DNA of 64,000 bases from contig NZ_JAKKFD010000004.1 of assembly GCF_022229005.1 (NCBI RefSeq), positions 1 to 64,000 of the forward strand. The letters run 5' to 3'. Of the stretch, positions 25,225 through 33,375 are shown one piece after another. The DNA comes from Micromonospora trifolii (GTDB lineage Bacteria; Actinomycetota; Actinomycetes; Mycobacteriales; Micromonosporaceae). A program made the position numbers and the translations under genes. The number at the start of each line of letters is the position of its first letter. The stretch's first letter is position 1. The notes beneath the pieces were generated by a model. That model ran no database searches. It had not been told where the DNA came from and was given only the letters and a program-made list of their open reading frames with translations.

Positions 25225-26034
25225 TCAGTCCGCCTTGGTGGCGGCCGGGCCGGGGACGGGGGTGTCGGCGAAGGCGGCCACCGTCCGGTCGGCGTACGCG
25301 CTGACGTCGCCGGCCTCCATCGGGCCGTCCCAGGTCGTCGGCAGCGGCACCTCGACGGCCGGGTTGACGCGCCGGACGATCTCGTCGAGCACCGTCTCCG
25401 CGTCGCCCACCCAGAGGTGCTTGGCACCCGGCACCCCGACCACCTCGGCCTGCGGCACGGCGGCGAACCGCTCCCGCGCCTCGGTGGGGCGCAGGTAGTC
25501 GTCGAACTCGGGCACCAGCGCCACCAGCGGGCGACCGGAGTTGGCCCAGGTGGCCAGGTCCTCCGGGGCGGAGTAGCGCAGCGGCGGGGAGAGCAGGATC
25601 GCCCCGGCGATCGTCGGGTCGCAGCCGTACTTCAGTGCCAGGTCGGTGCCGAACGACCAGCCGACGAGCCAGATGTTGGGCAGCTCGGCGAACTCCGCGT
25701 ACTCGATGGCGGCGGCCACGTCGTACCGCTCGCCCACCGCGCCGTCGAAGGCCCCCTCGCTGGTGCCGCGCACGCTGCTGGTGCCCCGGGTGTTGAACCG
25801 CAGCACGGCCAGGTCGGCCAGCGCGGGCAGCCGCCAGGCCGCCTTGCGGAACACGTGGCTGTCCATCATTCCGCCGTGGGTGGGCAGCGGGTGCAGGCAG
25901 ACCAGGGTGGCCACCGGCGGCCGGTCGGCCGGCAGTGCCAGCTCACCCACCAGCCGCAGACCGTCGGCGGTGTGCAGCTCGATGTCCTCCCGGCGGCCGG
26001 GCAAAATCGACGACGCGCGGATCGCTGTGCTCAC
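25225..26034 (-). CDS. Alpha/beta hydrolase
   Basis: 269 aa. Serine hydrolase fold with nucleophile elbow GWSFGTD, acid region VPEFDDYL and catalytic His in GAKHLWVGD. The N-terminal beta strands (IELHTADGLRLVGELALP) and CLHPLPTHGGMMDSHV loop resemble the dienelactone-hydrolase/peptidase-like group that acts on small esters or peptides; substrate unknown. GTG 26034 was preferred to 26079 because the preceding 15 residues do not fit the fold. Convergent with the AI-2E gene and downstream of the small zinc-ribbon-like gene. Confidence 0.8.
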   Translation of the reverse strand: MSTAIRASSILPGRREDIELHTADGLRLVGELALPADRPPVATLVCLHPLPTHGGMMDSHVFRKAAWRLPALADLAVLRFNTRGTSSVRGTSEGAFDGAVGERYDVAAAIEYAEFAELPNIWLVGWSFGTDLALKYGCDPTIAGAILLSPPLRYSAPEDLATWANSGRPLVALVPEFDDYLRPTEARERFAAVPQAEVVGVPGAKHLWVGDAETVLDEIVRRVNPAVEVPLPTTWDGPMEAGDVSAYADRTVAAFADTPVPGPAATKAD

Positions 26035-26115
26035 CGCCCAAGTCTGTCGCGAAGTCGCCGCCACCGCCCGCCCAGGCACGAACAGGGTGACCCAGGTCGC
26101 TAACGGGCCGTTCGC

Positions 26116-26439
26116 TCAGTAGCGCGGGGCGCCCCGGCCGCGCTGCACCGCCGGGCCGCGCCGGTCCCGGGCACGCCAGCAGCCGCTGTGCCAGTGCCGC
26201 CGGTCGGTCAGGTCACCCAGGCCGTCCGCCGGCCAGGCCACCAGGTGCGCCACCCCGGGCGGGATCTCCTGGTTGCAACCGGGGCAGCGGTACGTCTTGA
26301 CCGACGCCCCCGCGCCGATCCCGCGTACCTGCCAGGCACCGTCGGTCCACTGCTGCACCGAGGCGACGCCCTGACGAACCCGATCGGCGTCCAGGTTGGC
26401 GTTGTCGTCCCGGCGAGGGCGATTGCGACGGGGGCTCAC
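26116..26439 (-). CDS. Small basic protein with Cys/His zinc-ribbon-like motif
   Basis: 107 aa from GTG 26439 (SPRRNRPRRDDN...). A basic N-terminus leads to YRCPGCNQEIPPG and then RRHWHSGCW, a CxxC plus His/Cys pattern that could bind zinc. Actinomycete homologues are often labelled ATP/GTP-binding protein, but no P-loop is visible. The longer frame to 26613 is Arg/Pro-rich and not believed. It sits between the sigma-factor unit and the hydrolase on the same strand. Confidence 0.72.
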   Translation of the reverse strand: MSPRRNRPRRDDNANLDADRVRQGVASVQQWTDGAWQVRGIGAGASVKTYRCPGCNQEIPPGVAHLVAWPADGLGDLTDRRHWHSGCWRARDRRGPAVQRGRGAPRY

Positions 26440-26482
26440 AGTCACCAAGCGTACGTCCGGCGGGTGCGGCCGCCCGGGGCGG

Positions 26483-27526
26483 TCACCAGGTCGCGGGCCG
26501 GTCCAGGTGCTCGGCGACCTGCACCCCGCCCAGCACTGTCGCGGCGTCCTCCCCGGTGAAGCCCTTGTTCGGCCAGCCCCAACCGGCGGTGAGATGAGCC
26601 TTCGGTATGCCAAGTAGCTCCATCATGCCGCCCTGCGCGTAGCGGTAGGTCGGCCTGCCGGCCGCCGTCGCGTTGGGCTCCCTGCGCTCACCAGCGATGC
26701 TGCGCGCGTATTGAAGCCGCACCTCCATCGAGCGATCCCCCCGGGCGTTGACGATCAGCGAGACGTCCAGCGTGGCTGGGAGGTTGGCTACGTTGACCTC
26801 GCAGCCAGCCTTCCACGCCCCCGCCGGCAACGTCGTGAGCCGCACCGGAGCGCTGCATTGGTGCGCCACGTCCAGGCGGAGGGCGATCTTGGCCACCCGC
26901 AACGCCGCGTCGGTGGGTGCCTCCGTGCGCAGGCGGGCGAAGAGGCCGGGCACCGGCTGCCACCGCAGCACCCAGATCGGAACGGCGCCGCTCGTGGAGA
27001 GCCGATCCAGCTGACCATCGTAAGGAATGTCCGCCGGCTGCGGGATGAGCCTGTCGCCCTCCAGGTGGACCCCCTCGGCCACCGCGGCGCTGCGGGCGAG
27101 GTAGAAACTGACCGGCGCGGAGCCACCCAGATCGAGCTCGGCGCTTTCCAGGCCGGCCGCCGATCGCCAGCTCAGGTAGCGAGCGCGCACCGGGTCGACG
27201 CCGAAGTGCAGCAGATCGGGGTCCTTTCCGACCAGATCAGGTCGGGTCAGGGCGCCCGGCACCCCGGGCGCTGCCGCCGGGGTGGCCGCCCGGGTTGCCG
27301 GTTTCGCCCCCGTCCAGGGCACCTCCACGGGTAGCCCACCGCCGCCCGCCACCCCGAGGCCGAGCACCGCCGCCACTCCGAGCGCCGTCCCGCCCACCGC
27401 GGCCCGTCGCCGCGTCCGTCGGACCCGGCCCCGGGTAACCGCCCCGCTGGTCAGCTGGCCGATGTCGACGTGGCCCTCGGCGTGCTCCCGCAGGGTTGAG
27501 ATGATCCGCTGGTCGAGGTCCGTCAC
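26483..27526 (-). CDS. Sigma-factor partner membrane protein (putative anti-sigma)
   Basis: 347 aa. A short cytosolic N-terminus (DLDQRIISTLREHAEGHVDIGQL) and a basic patch (RGRVRRTRRR) precede one transmembrane helix (about residues 45-70, AAVGGTALGVAAVLGLGVAGGG). An extracytoplasmic domain of about 270 residues follows, without a family I recognise. The GTG overlaps the sigma-factor stop by 4 bases (GTGA), so the two are coupled. This is the usual layout of a SigE-family sigma factor with its membrane-bound regulator; anti-sigma activity is inferred from context only. Confidence 0.72.
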   Translation of the reverse strand: MTDLDQRIISTLREHAEGHVDIGQLTSGAVTRGRVRRTRRRAAVGGTALGVAAVLGLGVAGGGGLPVEVPWTGAKPATRAATPAAAPGVPGALTRPDLVGKDPDLLHFGVDPVRARYLSWRSAAGLESAELDLGGSAPVSFYLARSAAVAEGVHLEGDRLIPQPADIPYDGQLDRLSTSGAVPIWVLRWQPVPGLFARLRTEAPTDAALRVAKIALRLDVAHQCSAPVRLTTLPAGAWKAGCEVNVANLPATLDVSLIVNARGDRSMEVRLQYARSIAGERREPNATAAGRPTYRYAQGGMMELLGIPKAHLTAGWGWPNKGFTGEDAATVLGGVQVAEHLDRPATW

Positions 27527-28017
27527 TGTCGGCTCCCGTTGGTGGCGGGGGCACCGCAGCGCTCCCGGAGGTTGGCGAGCGCCCGCATCGCGTGGGTGCG
27601 GACGGTGACCGGCGAGCAGTCCAGGATCTGGGCGATTGTCGCGTCGTCCAGGTCCTCGTAGTAGCGCAGCACGAGGACCGCCCGCTGGCGGTCGGGCAGG
27701 CCGAGGATCAGCCGCCACATCTCGTCCCGGTCGGCGGCCTCGCCGCCGAGGTCGCCGCGGTGCGGCCGGTCCGCGAACGTGTCGATGGCCAGTTCGCGGT
27801 TGGACCGGCGGCGCCACCAGGAGATGTTGGCGTTGACGAGCATGCGGCGCACGTACACGTCGGGCCGGTCCGCCCGAGAGATCTTGCGCCACTGCACGTA
27901 CGCCCGGGACAGCACGTCCTGGGTGAGGTCCTCGGCCCGGTGCTCGTCACCGGTCAGCAGCCGGGCGAGCCGAACGAGGGCCGGGCCGCGGCTGCCGACG
28001 TACTCCTCGAAGGTCAC
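27523..28017 (-). CDS. SigE-family RNA polymerase sigma factor (ECF)
   Basis: 164 aa. Region 2 (LVRLARLLTGDEHRAEDLTQDVLSR and DVYVRRMLVNANISWWRRR) and region 4 (LPDRQRAVLVLRYYEDLDDATIAQILDCSPVTVRTHAMRAL) are complete; region 3 is absent, as in group 4 sigma factors. It would direct RNA polymerase to a small stress or envelope regulon, held inactive by the coupled membrane protein downstream (inference). GTG 28017 has no obvious ribosome binding site. It lies 39 bp beyond the end of the fused dehydrogenase gene on the same strand. Confidence 0.92.
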   Translation of the reverse strand: MTFEEYVGSRGPALVRLARLLTGDEHRAEDLTQDVLSRAYVQWRKISRADRPDVYVRRMLVNANISWWRRRSNRELAIDTFADRPHRGDLGGEAADRDEMWRLILGLPDRQRAVLVLRYYEDLDDATIAQILDCSPVTVRTHAMRALANLRERCGAPATNGSRQ

Positions 28018-28056
28018 ACCATGCAGACGCGTTCAACACCCGCAGGCGTTGACCCG

Positions 28057-29847
28057 TCAGCGGTGCGAGTGGTCACGGAAGCCGCGGCGGGTCTTGCGGC
28101 CCAGGTAGCCGGCGGTGACCAGGTGCTCCAGCAGCGGCGCGGGCGCGAAGCCAGGCTCGCGCAGTTCCAGGTACAGCTCGCGCTGGATGGCCAGGGAGAC
28201 GTCCAACCCGACCACGTCGAGCAGTTCGAACGGGCCCATCGGGTAGCCACAGCCCAGCTTCATGGCGTGGTCGATGTCGTCGGCCGTGGAGTAGCTGGCC
28301 TCCAGCATCTTCACCGCGTCGTTCAGGTACGGGAAGAGCAGCGCGTTGACGATGAAGCCGGACCGGTCGCCGCAGACCACACCGGTCTTGCCGAGCGCGG
28401 CGCAGACGGCGCGGGCGGTGGCGGTGGCCTCCGGGGAGGTGCGGATGGTGCGGACGACCTCGACCAGCGGCATGACCGGCGCCGGGTTGAAGAAGTGCAG
28501 CCCCACCACGTCGGCCGGCCGATGGGTGGCCATCGCCACGTCGATCACCGGCAGCGACGAGGTGGTGGTGGCCAGCACCACGCCCGGCTTGCAGATCTCG
28601 TCGAGGCTGGCGAAGAGGGCCTTCTTGACGCTCAACTCCTCGACGACCGCCTCGACCACCAGGTCGACGTCGGCGAGATGGTCGAGCGTGGCGGACCAGC
28701 TGATCCGGCCCAGGGCGGCGTCCCGGTCGGCCTCGGCGAGCTTGCCGCGCACCACACCCTTGTTCAGCGAGGTCTTCACCGACTCGCAGACCTTCGCGGA
28801 CTTCTCCATGCCGCGGGTCACCGACACGACCTCGTAGCCGGCCTTCGCGAAGACCTCGATGATCCCGGTGGCCATCGTTCCGGAGCCGACGACGCCGACC
28901 TTCGGGATGGCGCGCGCACCATCGGCGAGCGCACCGTCAGTGGCCAGCGGCGTCGCCTCATCCGGTACGACCACCGGGGAGCCGGGCCGCTCGTAGGTGT
29001 AGAAGCCCCGGCCCGACTTCCGGCCGAGCAGCCCCGCCGTCACCATCTGCTTGAGCAGCGGCACCGGGGCGTGCCGGCGGTCCCGCCCGCCGCGCCGGTA
29101 CATGGTGTCCAGGATCTCGTACGCGGTGTCCAGGCCGATCAGGTCCATCAACGCCAGCGGACCCATCGGCAGGCCGCAGCCGAGCTTCATGGCGGCGTCG
29201 ATGTCCTCCCGGGTCGCGTAGTGCGACTCGAACATGCCGACCGCGTGGTTGAGGTAGCCGAAGAGCAGCGCGTTGGCGATGAAGCCGGCCCGGTCGTTGA
29301 TGGTGACGTCGACCTTGCCGAGCCGGGCGCAGAGCGCCTCCACGTCGGCGACCACCTCGGGTGCGGTGACGACAGTGCGGACCACCTCGACCAGCTTCAT
29401 CACCGGGGCCGGGTTGAAGAAGTGGATGCCGATCACCTGGTTGGGTCGGCTGGTGGCGACCGAGATCTCGGTGACGCTCAACGACGAGGTGTTGGTGGCG
29501 AGGATCGTCTCCGGTCGGCAGACCCGGTCCAGTTCCGCGAAGATCCGCTGCTTGAGGTCCAGGTGCTCGGGCACCGCCTCGATGACCAGGTCGACGGAGT
29601 GCAGCGCGTCCAGCCCGACCGCGAAGTGCACCCGCTCGTGCAGGGCGTCGCGGTCCGCCTCGGCGAGCTTGCCCTTGGCGACCGCCCGGTCGGTGGAGCC
29701 CTTGAGGGTGGCCCGGCCGCGCTCCAGCGCCGGCGCGGAGATCTCCACGGCCACCACGTCGATGCCGTTGCGGGCGAAGACCTCGACGATGCCGGCACCC
29801 ATGGTGCCCAGCCCCACCACGCCAACGGTGCTGAACTCGCGCGCCAC
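28057..29847 (-). CDS. Tandem (two-module) 3-hydroxyacyl-CoA dehydrogenase
   Basis: 596 aa, twice the normal length, because two complete 3-hydroxybutyryl-CoA dehydrogenase modules are fused (about residues 1-300 and 310-596). Each has a Rossmann motif (VGVVGLGTMGAG; VGVVGSGTMATG), a TSSL element, the catalytic-His segment (GIHFFNPAPVMKLVE; GLHFFNPAPVMPLVE) and a C-terminal domain (LGCGLPMGPLALMD; LGCGYPMGPFELLD). Predicted to oxidise or reduce 3-hydroxyacyl-CoA with NAD(P), feeding crotonyl-CoA formation. Streptomycetes have a similar double protein. GTG 29847 follows GGGGAGG. Operator-like site D lies 32 bp upstream. Confidence 0.9.
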   Translation of the reverse strand: MAREFSTVGVVGLGTMGAGIVEVFARNGIDVVAVEISAPALERGRATLKGSTDRAVAKGKLAEADRDALHERVHFAVGLDALHSVDLVIEAVPEHLDLKQRIFAELDRVCRPETILATNTSSLSVTEISVATSRPNQVIGIHFFNPAPVMKLVEVVRTVVTAPEVVADVEALCARLGKVDVTINDRAGFIANALLFGYLNHAVGMFESHYATREDIDAAMKLGCGLPMGPLALMDLIGLDTAYEILDTMYRRGGRDRRHAPVPLLKQMVTAGLLGRKSGRGFYTYERPGSPVVVPDEATPLATDGALADGARAIPKVGVVGSGTMATGIIEVFAKAGYEVVSVTRGMEKSAKVCESVKTSLNKGVVRGKLAEADRDAALGRISWSATLDHLADVDLVVEAVVEELSVKKALFASLDEICKPGVVLATTTSSLPVIDVAMATHRPADVVGLHFFNPAPVMPLVEVVRTIRTSPEATATARAVCAALGKTGVVCGDRSGFIVNALLFPYLNDAVKMLEASYSTADDIDHAMKLGCGYPMGPFELLDVVGLDVSLAIQRELYLELREPGFAPAPLLEHLVTAGYLGRKTRRGFRDHSHR

Positions 29848-29878
29848 GACCGGCCTCCCCAGAGACTCCGCACGGCCA

Positions 29879-29894
29879 CTGAACGGCCGCTAAG
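29879..29894 (-). promoter_or_regulatory. Predicted operator, acyl-CoA regulon site D (tandem dehydrogenase)
   Basis: CTGAACGGCCGCTAAG (minus-strand form CTTAGCGGCCGTTCAG) matches the consensus at 14 of 16 positions, 32 bp upstream of the GTG start. Confidence 0.6.
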
Positions 29895-29936
29895 GTTATG
29901 CGCGCGAGTCTGCCACGTGACGGTGAGTTGTCGAGA

Positions 29937-29962
29937 CGCCGTGGCATATTTCACCCACGGCG
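29937..29962 (-). terminator. Hairpin after the 29974-31044 hydrolase gene
   Basis: 8-bp stem CGCCGTGG / CCACGGCG with a 10-base AT-richer loop, 12 bp beyond the hydrolase stop. It separates this gene from operator site D and the dehydrogenase. Confidence 0.45.
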
Positions 29963-29973
29963 CAGCAGTGCCG

Positions 29974-31044
29974 CTACGCGGCCGACAGGCTGGTCAGGGC
30001 CAGCAACTCCGCGACGAACTCCGCCGGGCGCTCCAGGTGCGGGCTGTGCCCGCAGCCGGGCAGCACCACCTCGTGGTACGCGCCGCCGGCCGCCGCGTAC
30101 CGGTCGAGCACCGCCCGGGTCTGGCCGACCATCGGCTGCGGTGGGCAGGCGTCCGCGCCGGGCCAGCCGGGCACGAGATCCAGTGACCCCAGGTACGCCA
30201 GGTCGAAGAGCGAGGTGTCCGAGACGATGACGTCGACGTCTCCGCGTACCCAGGTGACCGGGGGTTTCTCGGCGACGGCCACCAGCTCGTCAGCGAGCTG
30301 GAACCAGGTCGGCGCGAGCGCGTTGAGCACCCCGCGCTCCCCCGGCGCGGTGCCCGGCCAGTTTTCCGACGGCACCGCCGTGCCCGGGTAGTTGTCGTCG
30401 CCGGTCGCGGTGGACAGCACGGTGTCCAGCAGCAGTTCCTCGTCGGTGCCCAGCGATGCGGGATCGGCCACATAGGTGGCTCGCAGCACGGCGCGCGGGC
30501 TGGCCGGGGCGTCCGTGCTCCGGTCGCCGGCCGTGAGGCGAGCGACGAAGTCCGGGTTCGCGGTGCCGGCACCGGTGCCGGCGAAGTCGGGGGTGGTCGG
30601 CGTGCCGGTGAGGTCGCGGGTGCCGCCGAAGCCGTACGGGGAGACCGGTGCGGCGAGCAGCAACGCACCCACCCGGTGCGGATGGTCGACCAGCAGGCGC
30701 ATCGCCACTCCGCCGCCGAGGGAGTGGCCGACCACCACCGGGCGCGCGTCGGCGCCGAAGAGCGTCGGGTCGTCCAGCAGGGCGGCCACGTCGTCGGCGA
30801 AGTCCCGCAGGCCCCGGGTGGCGTCCACCGGGGCGGTAGCGGTGTCGCCGTACCCCCGCAGGTCGGGGGCGACCACCCGCAGCGTCGGTGGCAGACGGCG
30901 GACCAGCGGCTCCCAGAACAGCGCGGACGAGCAGTTGCCGTGGATCAGCAGCACCGGGATGCCGTCCGGCGGGCCGGCCACCCGTACCGCCTGGGTGATG
31001 CCGTTCGCCGTCACGGTCCGCTGCTCGGTCTCCATCCGCGGCAT
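29974..31044 (-). CDS. Alpha/beta hydrolase
   Basis: 356 aa. An N-terminal strand (TVTANGITQAVRVAGPPDGIPVLLIHG) with the HGN oxyanion loop, nucleophile in GHSLGGG (about residue 126), acidic residue in VRGDVDVIVS and His in GCGHSPHLERP near the C-terminus form a full triad. The central part is longer than in typical epoxide-hydrolase-like proteins and contains a Gly/Thr/Asp-rich lid. Substrate unknown. ATG 31044 was taken, with ATG 31035 as an alternative; neither has a clear ribosome binding site. It lies between the FHA gene and the dehydrogenase on the same strand. Confidence 0.82.
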   Translation of the reverse strand: MPRMETEQRTVTANGITQAVRVAGPPDGIPVLLIHGNCSSALFWEPLVRRLPPTLRVVAPDLRGYGDTATAPVDATRGLRDFADDVAALLDDPTLFGADARPVVVGHSLGGGVAMRLLVDHPHRVGALLLAAPVSPYGFGGTRDLTGTPTTPDFAGTGAGTANPDFVARLTAGDRSTDAPASPRAVLRATYVADPASLGTDEELLLDTVLSTATGDDNYPGTAVPSENWPGTAPGERGVLNALAPTWFQLADELVAVAEKPPVTWVRGDVDVIVSDTSLFDLAYLGSLDLVPGWPGADACPPQPMVGQTRAVLDRYAAAGGAYHEVVLPGCGHSPHLERPAEFVAELLALTSLSAA

Positions 31045-31124
31045 GCTGCCACGGGTGTCCCCGCCGGTCCAGGTGTCGGATCGCCACCCAACGGAGCTGG
31101 CCGGTGTGGCCGGCCCCCAGGAGA

Positions 31125-31541
31125 TCAGCGACGCGACCCCGGTGGCGCGGCCAGCGGCAGCGGCAGCGTCGGTCGGACGTCACGCCGGGACGGGCCGAAG
31201 CTCAGCCCCACCGGGTCGGTGAGCGCCACCCCGGGGTCGAACAGGCGCAGCTCGGTACGGCCCAGCCGGATCACGTCGCCGTCGGAGAGTCGTTCCACCT
31301 CGGTGATCCGCCGGTCGTTGAGCCAGGTGCCGTTGGTGGAGCCCAGGTCCCGCAGGGACGGGCCCTCCGGTGCCAGCCACACCTCGGCGTGGCGACGGCT
31401 CAGGTGTGGGTCGTTGATGACCACCTGACCGGTCGGCGCTCGGCCGATCACCTGTATCTCGGCTCGCATGCGAAAGCTCGCTCCGCGCATCGGTCCACCC
31501 GCGACCGTCAGCAGCGGCATCAGTTCCGGATGTTCCTCCAT
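31125..31541 (-). CDS. FHA-domain protein
   Basis: 138 aa, essentially one FHA domain (about residues 12-105): IGRAPTGQVVINDPHLSRRHAEV and LRDLGSTNGTWLND contain the conserved GR, SRRH and N residues that bind phosphothreonine. A Pro/Arg tail follows. In actinomycetes such proteins read out Ser/Thr kinase signalling; no kinase lies beside it. It is divergent from the aldehyde dehydrogenase gene; the 257 bp between them hold both promoters and the weak operator-like element at 31764. Confidence 0.9.
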   Translation of the reverse strand: MEEHPELMPLLTVAGGPMRGASFRMRAEIQVIGRAPTGQVVINDPHLSRRHAEVWLAPEGPSLRDLGSTNGTWLNDRRITEVERLSDGDVIRLGRTELRLFDPGVALTDPVGLSFGPSRRDVRPTLPLPLAAPPGSRR

Positions 31542-31763
31542 AGACAGTCAGCCCTCCACCCCACACCGTCACTCCGCGCGTCAGCTTGCCATCAGACGGT
31601 AGTCGTCAATACCGACCGGCCGGTCAGCCTCTCGTCACCTCCCGGCCATCTGCCGTTCGACGATTCGGGCGGGCCGTACCCGTCACCAACACCCTGACCT
31701 GCACTGATCAACGATCGGCCGGGTTGGTGCGACGCCGGTCCCCCGGCCCCGAATCGGGGACCC

Positions 31764-31776
31764 TACCGGTGAGTAA
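31764..31776 (+). promoter_or_regulatory. Weak operator-like element upstream of aldehyde dehydrogenase
   Basis: TACCGGTGAGTAA resembles TACCGTTCAGTAA of sites C and E at 11 of 13 positions, 22 bp before the ATG. The left half of the full 16-mer is not conserved, so this is tentative. Confidence 0.3.
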
Positions 31777-31798
31777 TCCTCGGGTCTAGACTTCCGCC

Positions 31799-33295
31799 AT
31801 GACGGCAGTGCATATCCCGGGCGTTCCGGTCATCGACGCGGGCCAGTTGGTCTCCACCAGCCCGGCGACCGGCGCTGAGGCCGGTCGCCTCCCGGTCGCC
31901 ACCGACGCCGACGTGCGGCAGGCCGTCGACAACGCCCGCGCCGCCGGCGAGTGGTGGGCCGGTCTCGGCTTCACCGGCCGCCGCCAGCGGATGCTGCGCT
32001 GGCGCGCCCTGCTCGCCAAGCGCATCGAGCAGTTGGCCGAGTTGGTGCACGTCGAGGGCGGCAAGCCGATCGCGGACGCCATCGTCGAGATCGTCACCGC
32101 GATCGAGCACATCGACTGGGCCGCCCGCAACGCCGGCCGCGTGCTCGGCCCACGCCGGGTGCGGTCCCGGCTCATCCTCGCCGAGTTCTCCGGGCACCTC
32201 GAATACCAGCCGTACGGAGTGGTCGGCGTGATCGGGCCGTGGAACTATCCGGTCTTCACGCCGATCGGCTCCGCCGCGTACGCCCTCGCCGCCGGCAACG
32301 CCGTGGTGCTCAAGCCGAGCGAGTACACGCCCGCCGTCGGCCAGTGGCTGGTGGACAGCTTCGCCGAGGTGGTGCCCGAGCAGCCGGTCTTCACCGCAGT
32401 GCACGGGCTGGGCGACGTGGGCGCCGCGCTGTGCCGCTCCGGCGTCAACAAGTTGGCCTTCACCGGCTCCACCGCCACCGCCCGCAAGGTGATGGGCGCC
32501 TGCGCCGAGACGCTGACCCCGGTGCTCATCGAGGGCGGCGGCAAGGACGCCATGATCGTGGACAGCGACGCCAACCTGGACGCGGCCGCCGAGGCGTGCG
32601 TCTGGGGCGGCATGACAAACGCCGGTCAGACCTGCATCGGCATCGAGCGGGTGTACGCGGTCGACGCCGTCTTCGACGCCTTCGTCGACAAGGTGGTGGC
32701 CCGCGCCGGTCAGCTGACGGTCGGGCCAGAGGGCACCGACATCGGCCCGATCACCATGCCCAAGCAGATCGACGTGATCCGCCGGCACATCGACGCCGCG
32801 ATCACGTCCGGTGGGCGTGCAGTGCTCGGCGGCCCGAGCGCCGTGCAACCGCCGTACGTTCACCCCACAGTGCTGGTGGACGTCCCGGAGGAGTCGGCCG
32901 CCGTCCGTGAGGAGACCTTCGGCCCCACGCTGACCATCAGCCGGGTCCGCGACGCGGACGAGGCCGTCGCCCGGGCCAACGCCCTGTCGTACGGCCTCGG
33001 GGGTTCGGTCTTCGGCCGGCGGCGCGCGGTGGCCATCGCCCGGCGGCTGCGCTCCGGGATGGCCTCGATCAACTCCACGCTGACCTTCGCCGGCATGTCC
33101 ACCCTGCCGTTCGGCGGTGTCGGCGACTCCGGCTTCGGGCGGATCCACGGGGAGGACGGCCTGCGTGAGTTCGGTCGGTCCAAGGCGATCACCCGACGTC
33201 GGGCCCGGTCGCTGCTGCCGTCGATGACCTTCGAACGTACCCCCGCCGACGTGGCCCGGCTCGTCAAGGCCATCAAGGTCATGTACGGGAGGTAA
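31799..33295 (+). CDS. Aldehyde dehydrogenase family protein
   Basis: 498 aa. NAD(P)-dependent oxidation of an aldehyde to the acid. Recognisable are VIGPWNYPVF, the cofactor loop FTGSTATARK, the general-base segment LIEGGGKDAMI, and the nucleophile in AGQTCIGIERVY (Cys279), followed by EETFGPTL and the PFGGVGDSGFGRIHG end motif. It resembles actinobacterial succinate-semialdehyde-dehydrogenase-like proteins, but the substrate is not certain. It is an isolated + strand gene divergent from the FHA gene and 80 bp upstream of a methyltransferase. Confidence 0.88.
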   Translation: MTAVHIPGVPVIDAGQLVSTSPATGAEAGRLPVATDADVRQAVDNARAAGEWWAGLGFTGRRQRMLRWRALLAKRIEQLAELVHVEGGKPIADAIVEIVTAIEHIDWAARNAGRVLGPRRVRSRLILAEFSGHLEYQPYGVVGVIGPWNYPVFTPIGSAAYALAAGNAVVLKPSEYTPAVGQWLVDSFAEVVPEQPVFTAVHGLGDVGAALCRSGVNKLAFTGSTATARKVMGACAETLTPVLIEGGGKDAMIVDSDANLDAAAEACVWGGMTNAGQTCIGIERVYAVDAVFDAFVDKVVARAGQLTVGPEGTDIGPITMPKQIDVIRRHIDAAITSGGRAVLGGPSAVQPPYVHPTVLVDVPEESAAVREETFGPTLTISRVRDADEAVARANALSYGLGGSVFGRRRAVAIARRLRSGMASINSTLTFAGMSTLPFGGVGDSGFGRIHGEDGLREFGRSKAITRRRARSLLPSMTFERTPADVARLVKAIKVMYGR

Positions 33296-33324
33296 GTGTC
33301 GGATAACCGATCATCAACAAGGAT

Positions 33325-33350
33325 CGGCGTATCCACATGTTTATACGCCG
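33325..33350 (+). promoter_or_regulatory. Hairpin in the AT-richer leader of the methyltransferase gene
   Basis: 8-bp stem CGGCGTAT / ATACGCCG with a 10-base loop, 26 bp before the methyltransferase ATG and 29 bp after the aldehyde dehydrogenase stop. It may be a terminator or leader structure. The surrounding 80 bp are clearly less GC-rich than the rest of the window. Confidence 0.4.
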
Positions 33351-33375
33351 TGGTCACGGCGGTACATTGCGTTAA

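Noticed and set aside
26099..26119. GCTAACGGGCCGTTCGCTCAG, resembling the acyl-CoA operator, upstream of the 25225-26034 hydrolase
   Set aside because: Half-site spacing is one base longer than in the six sites and it overlaps the end of the neighbouring coding sequence. Not counted as a site.
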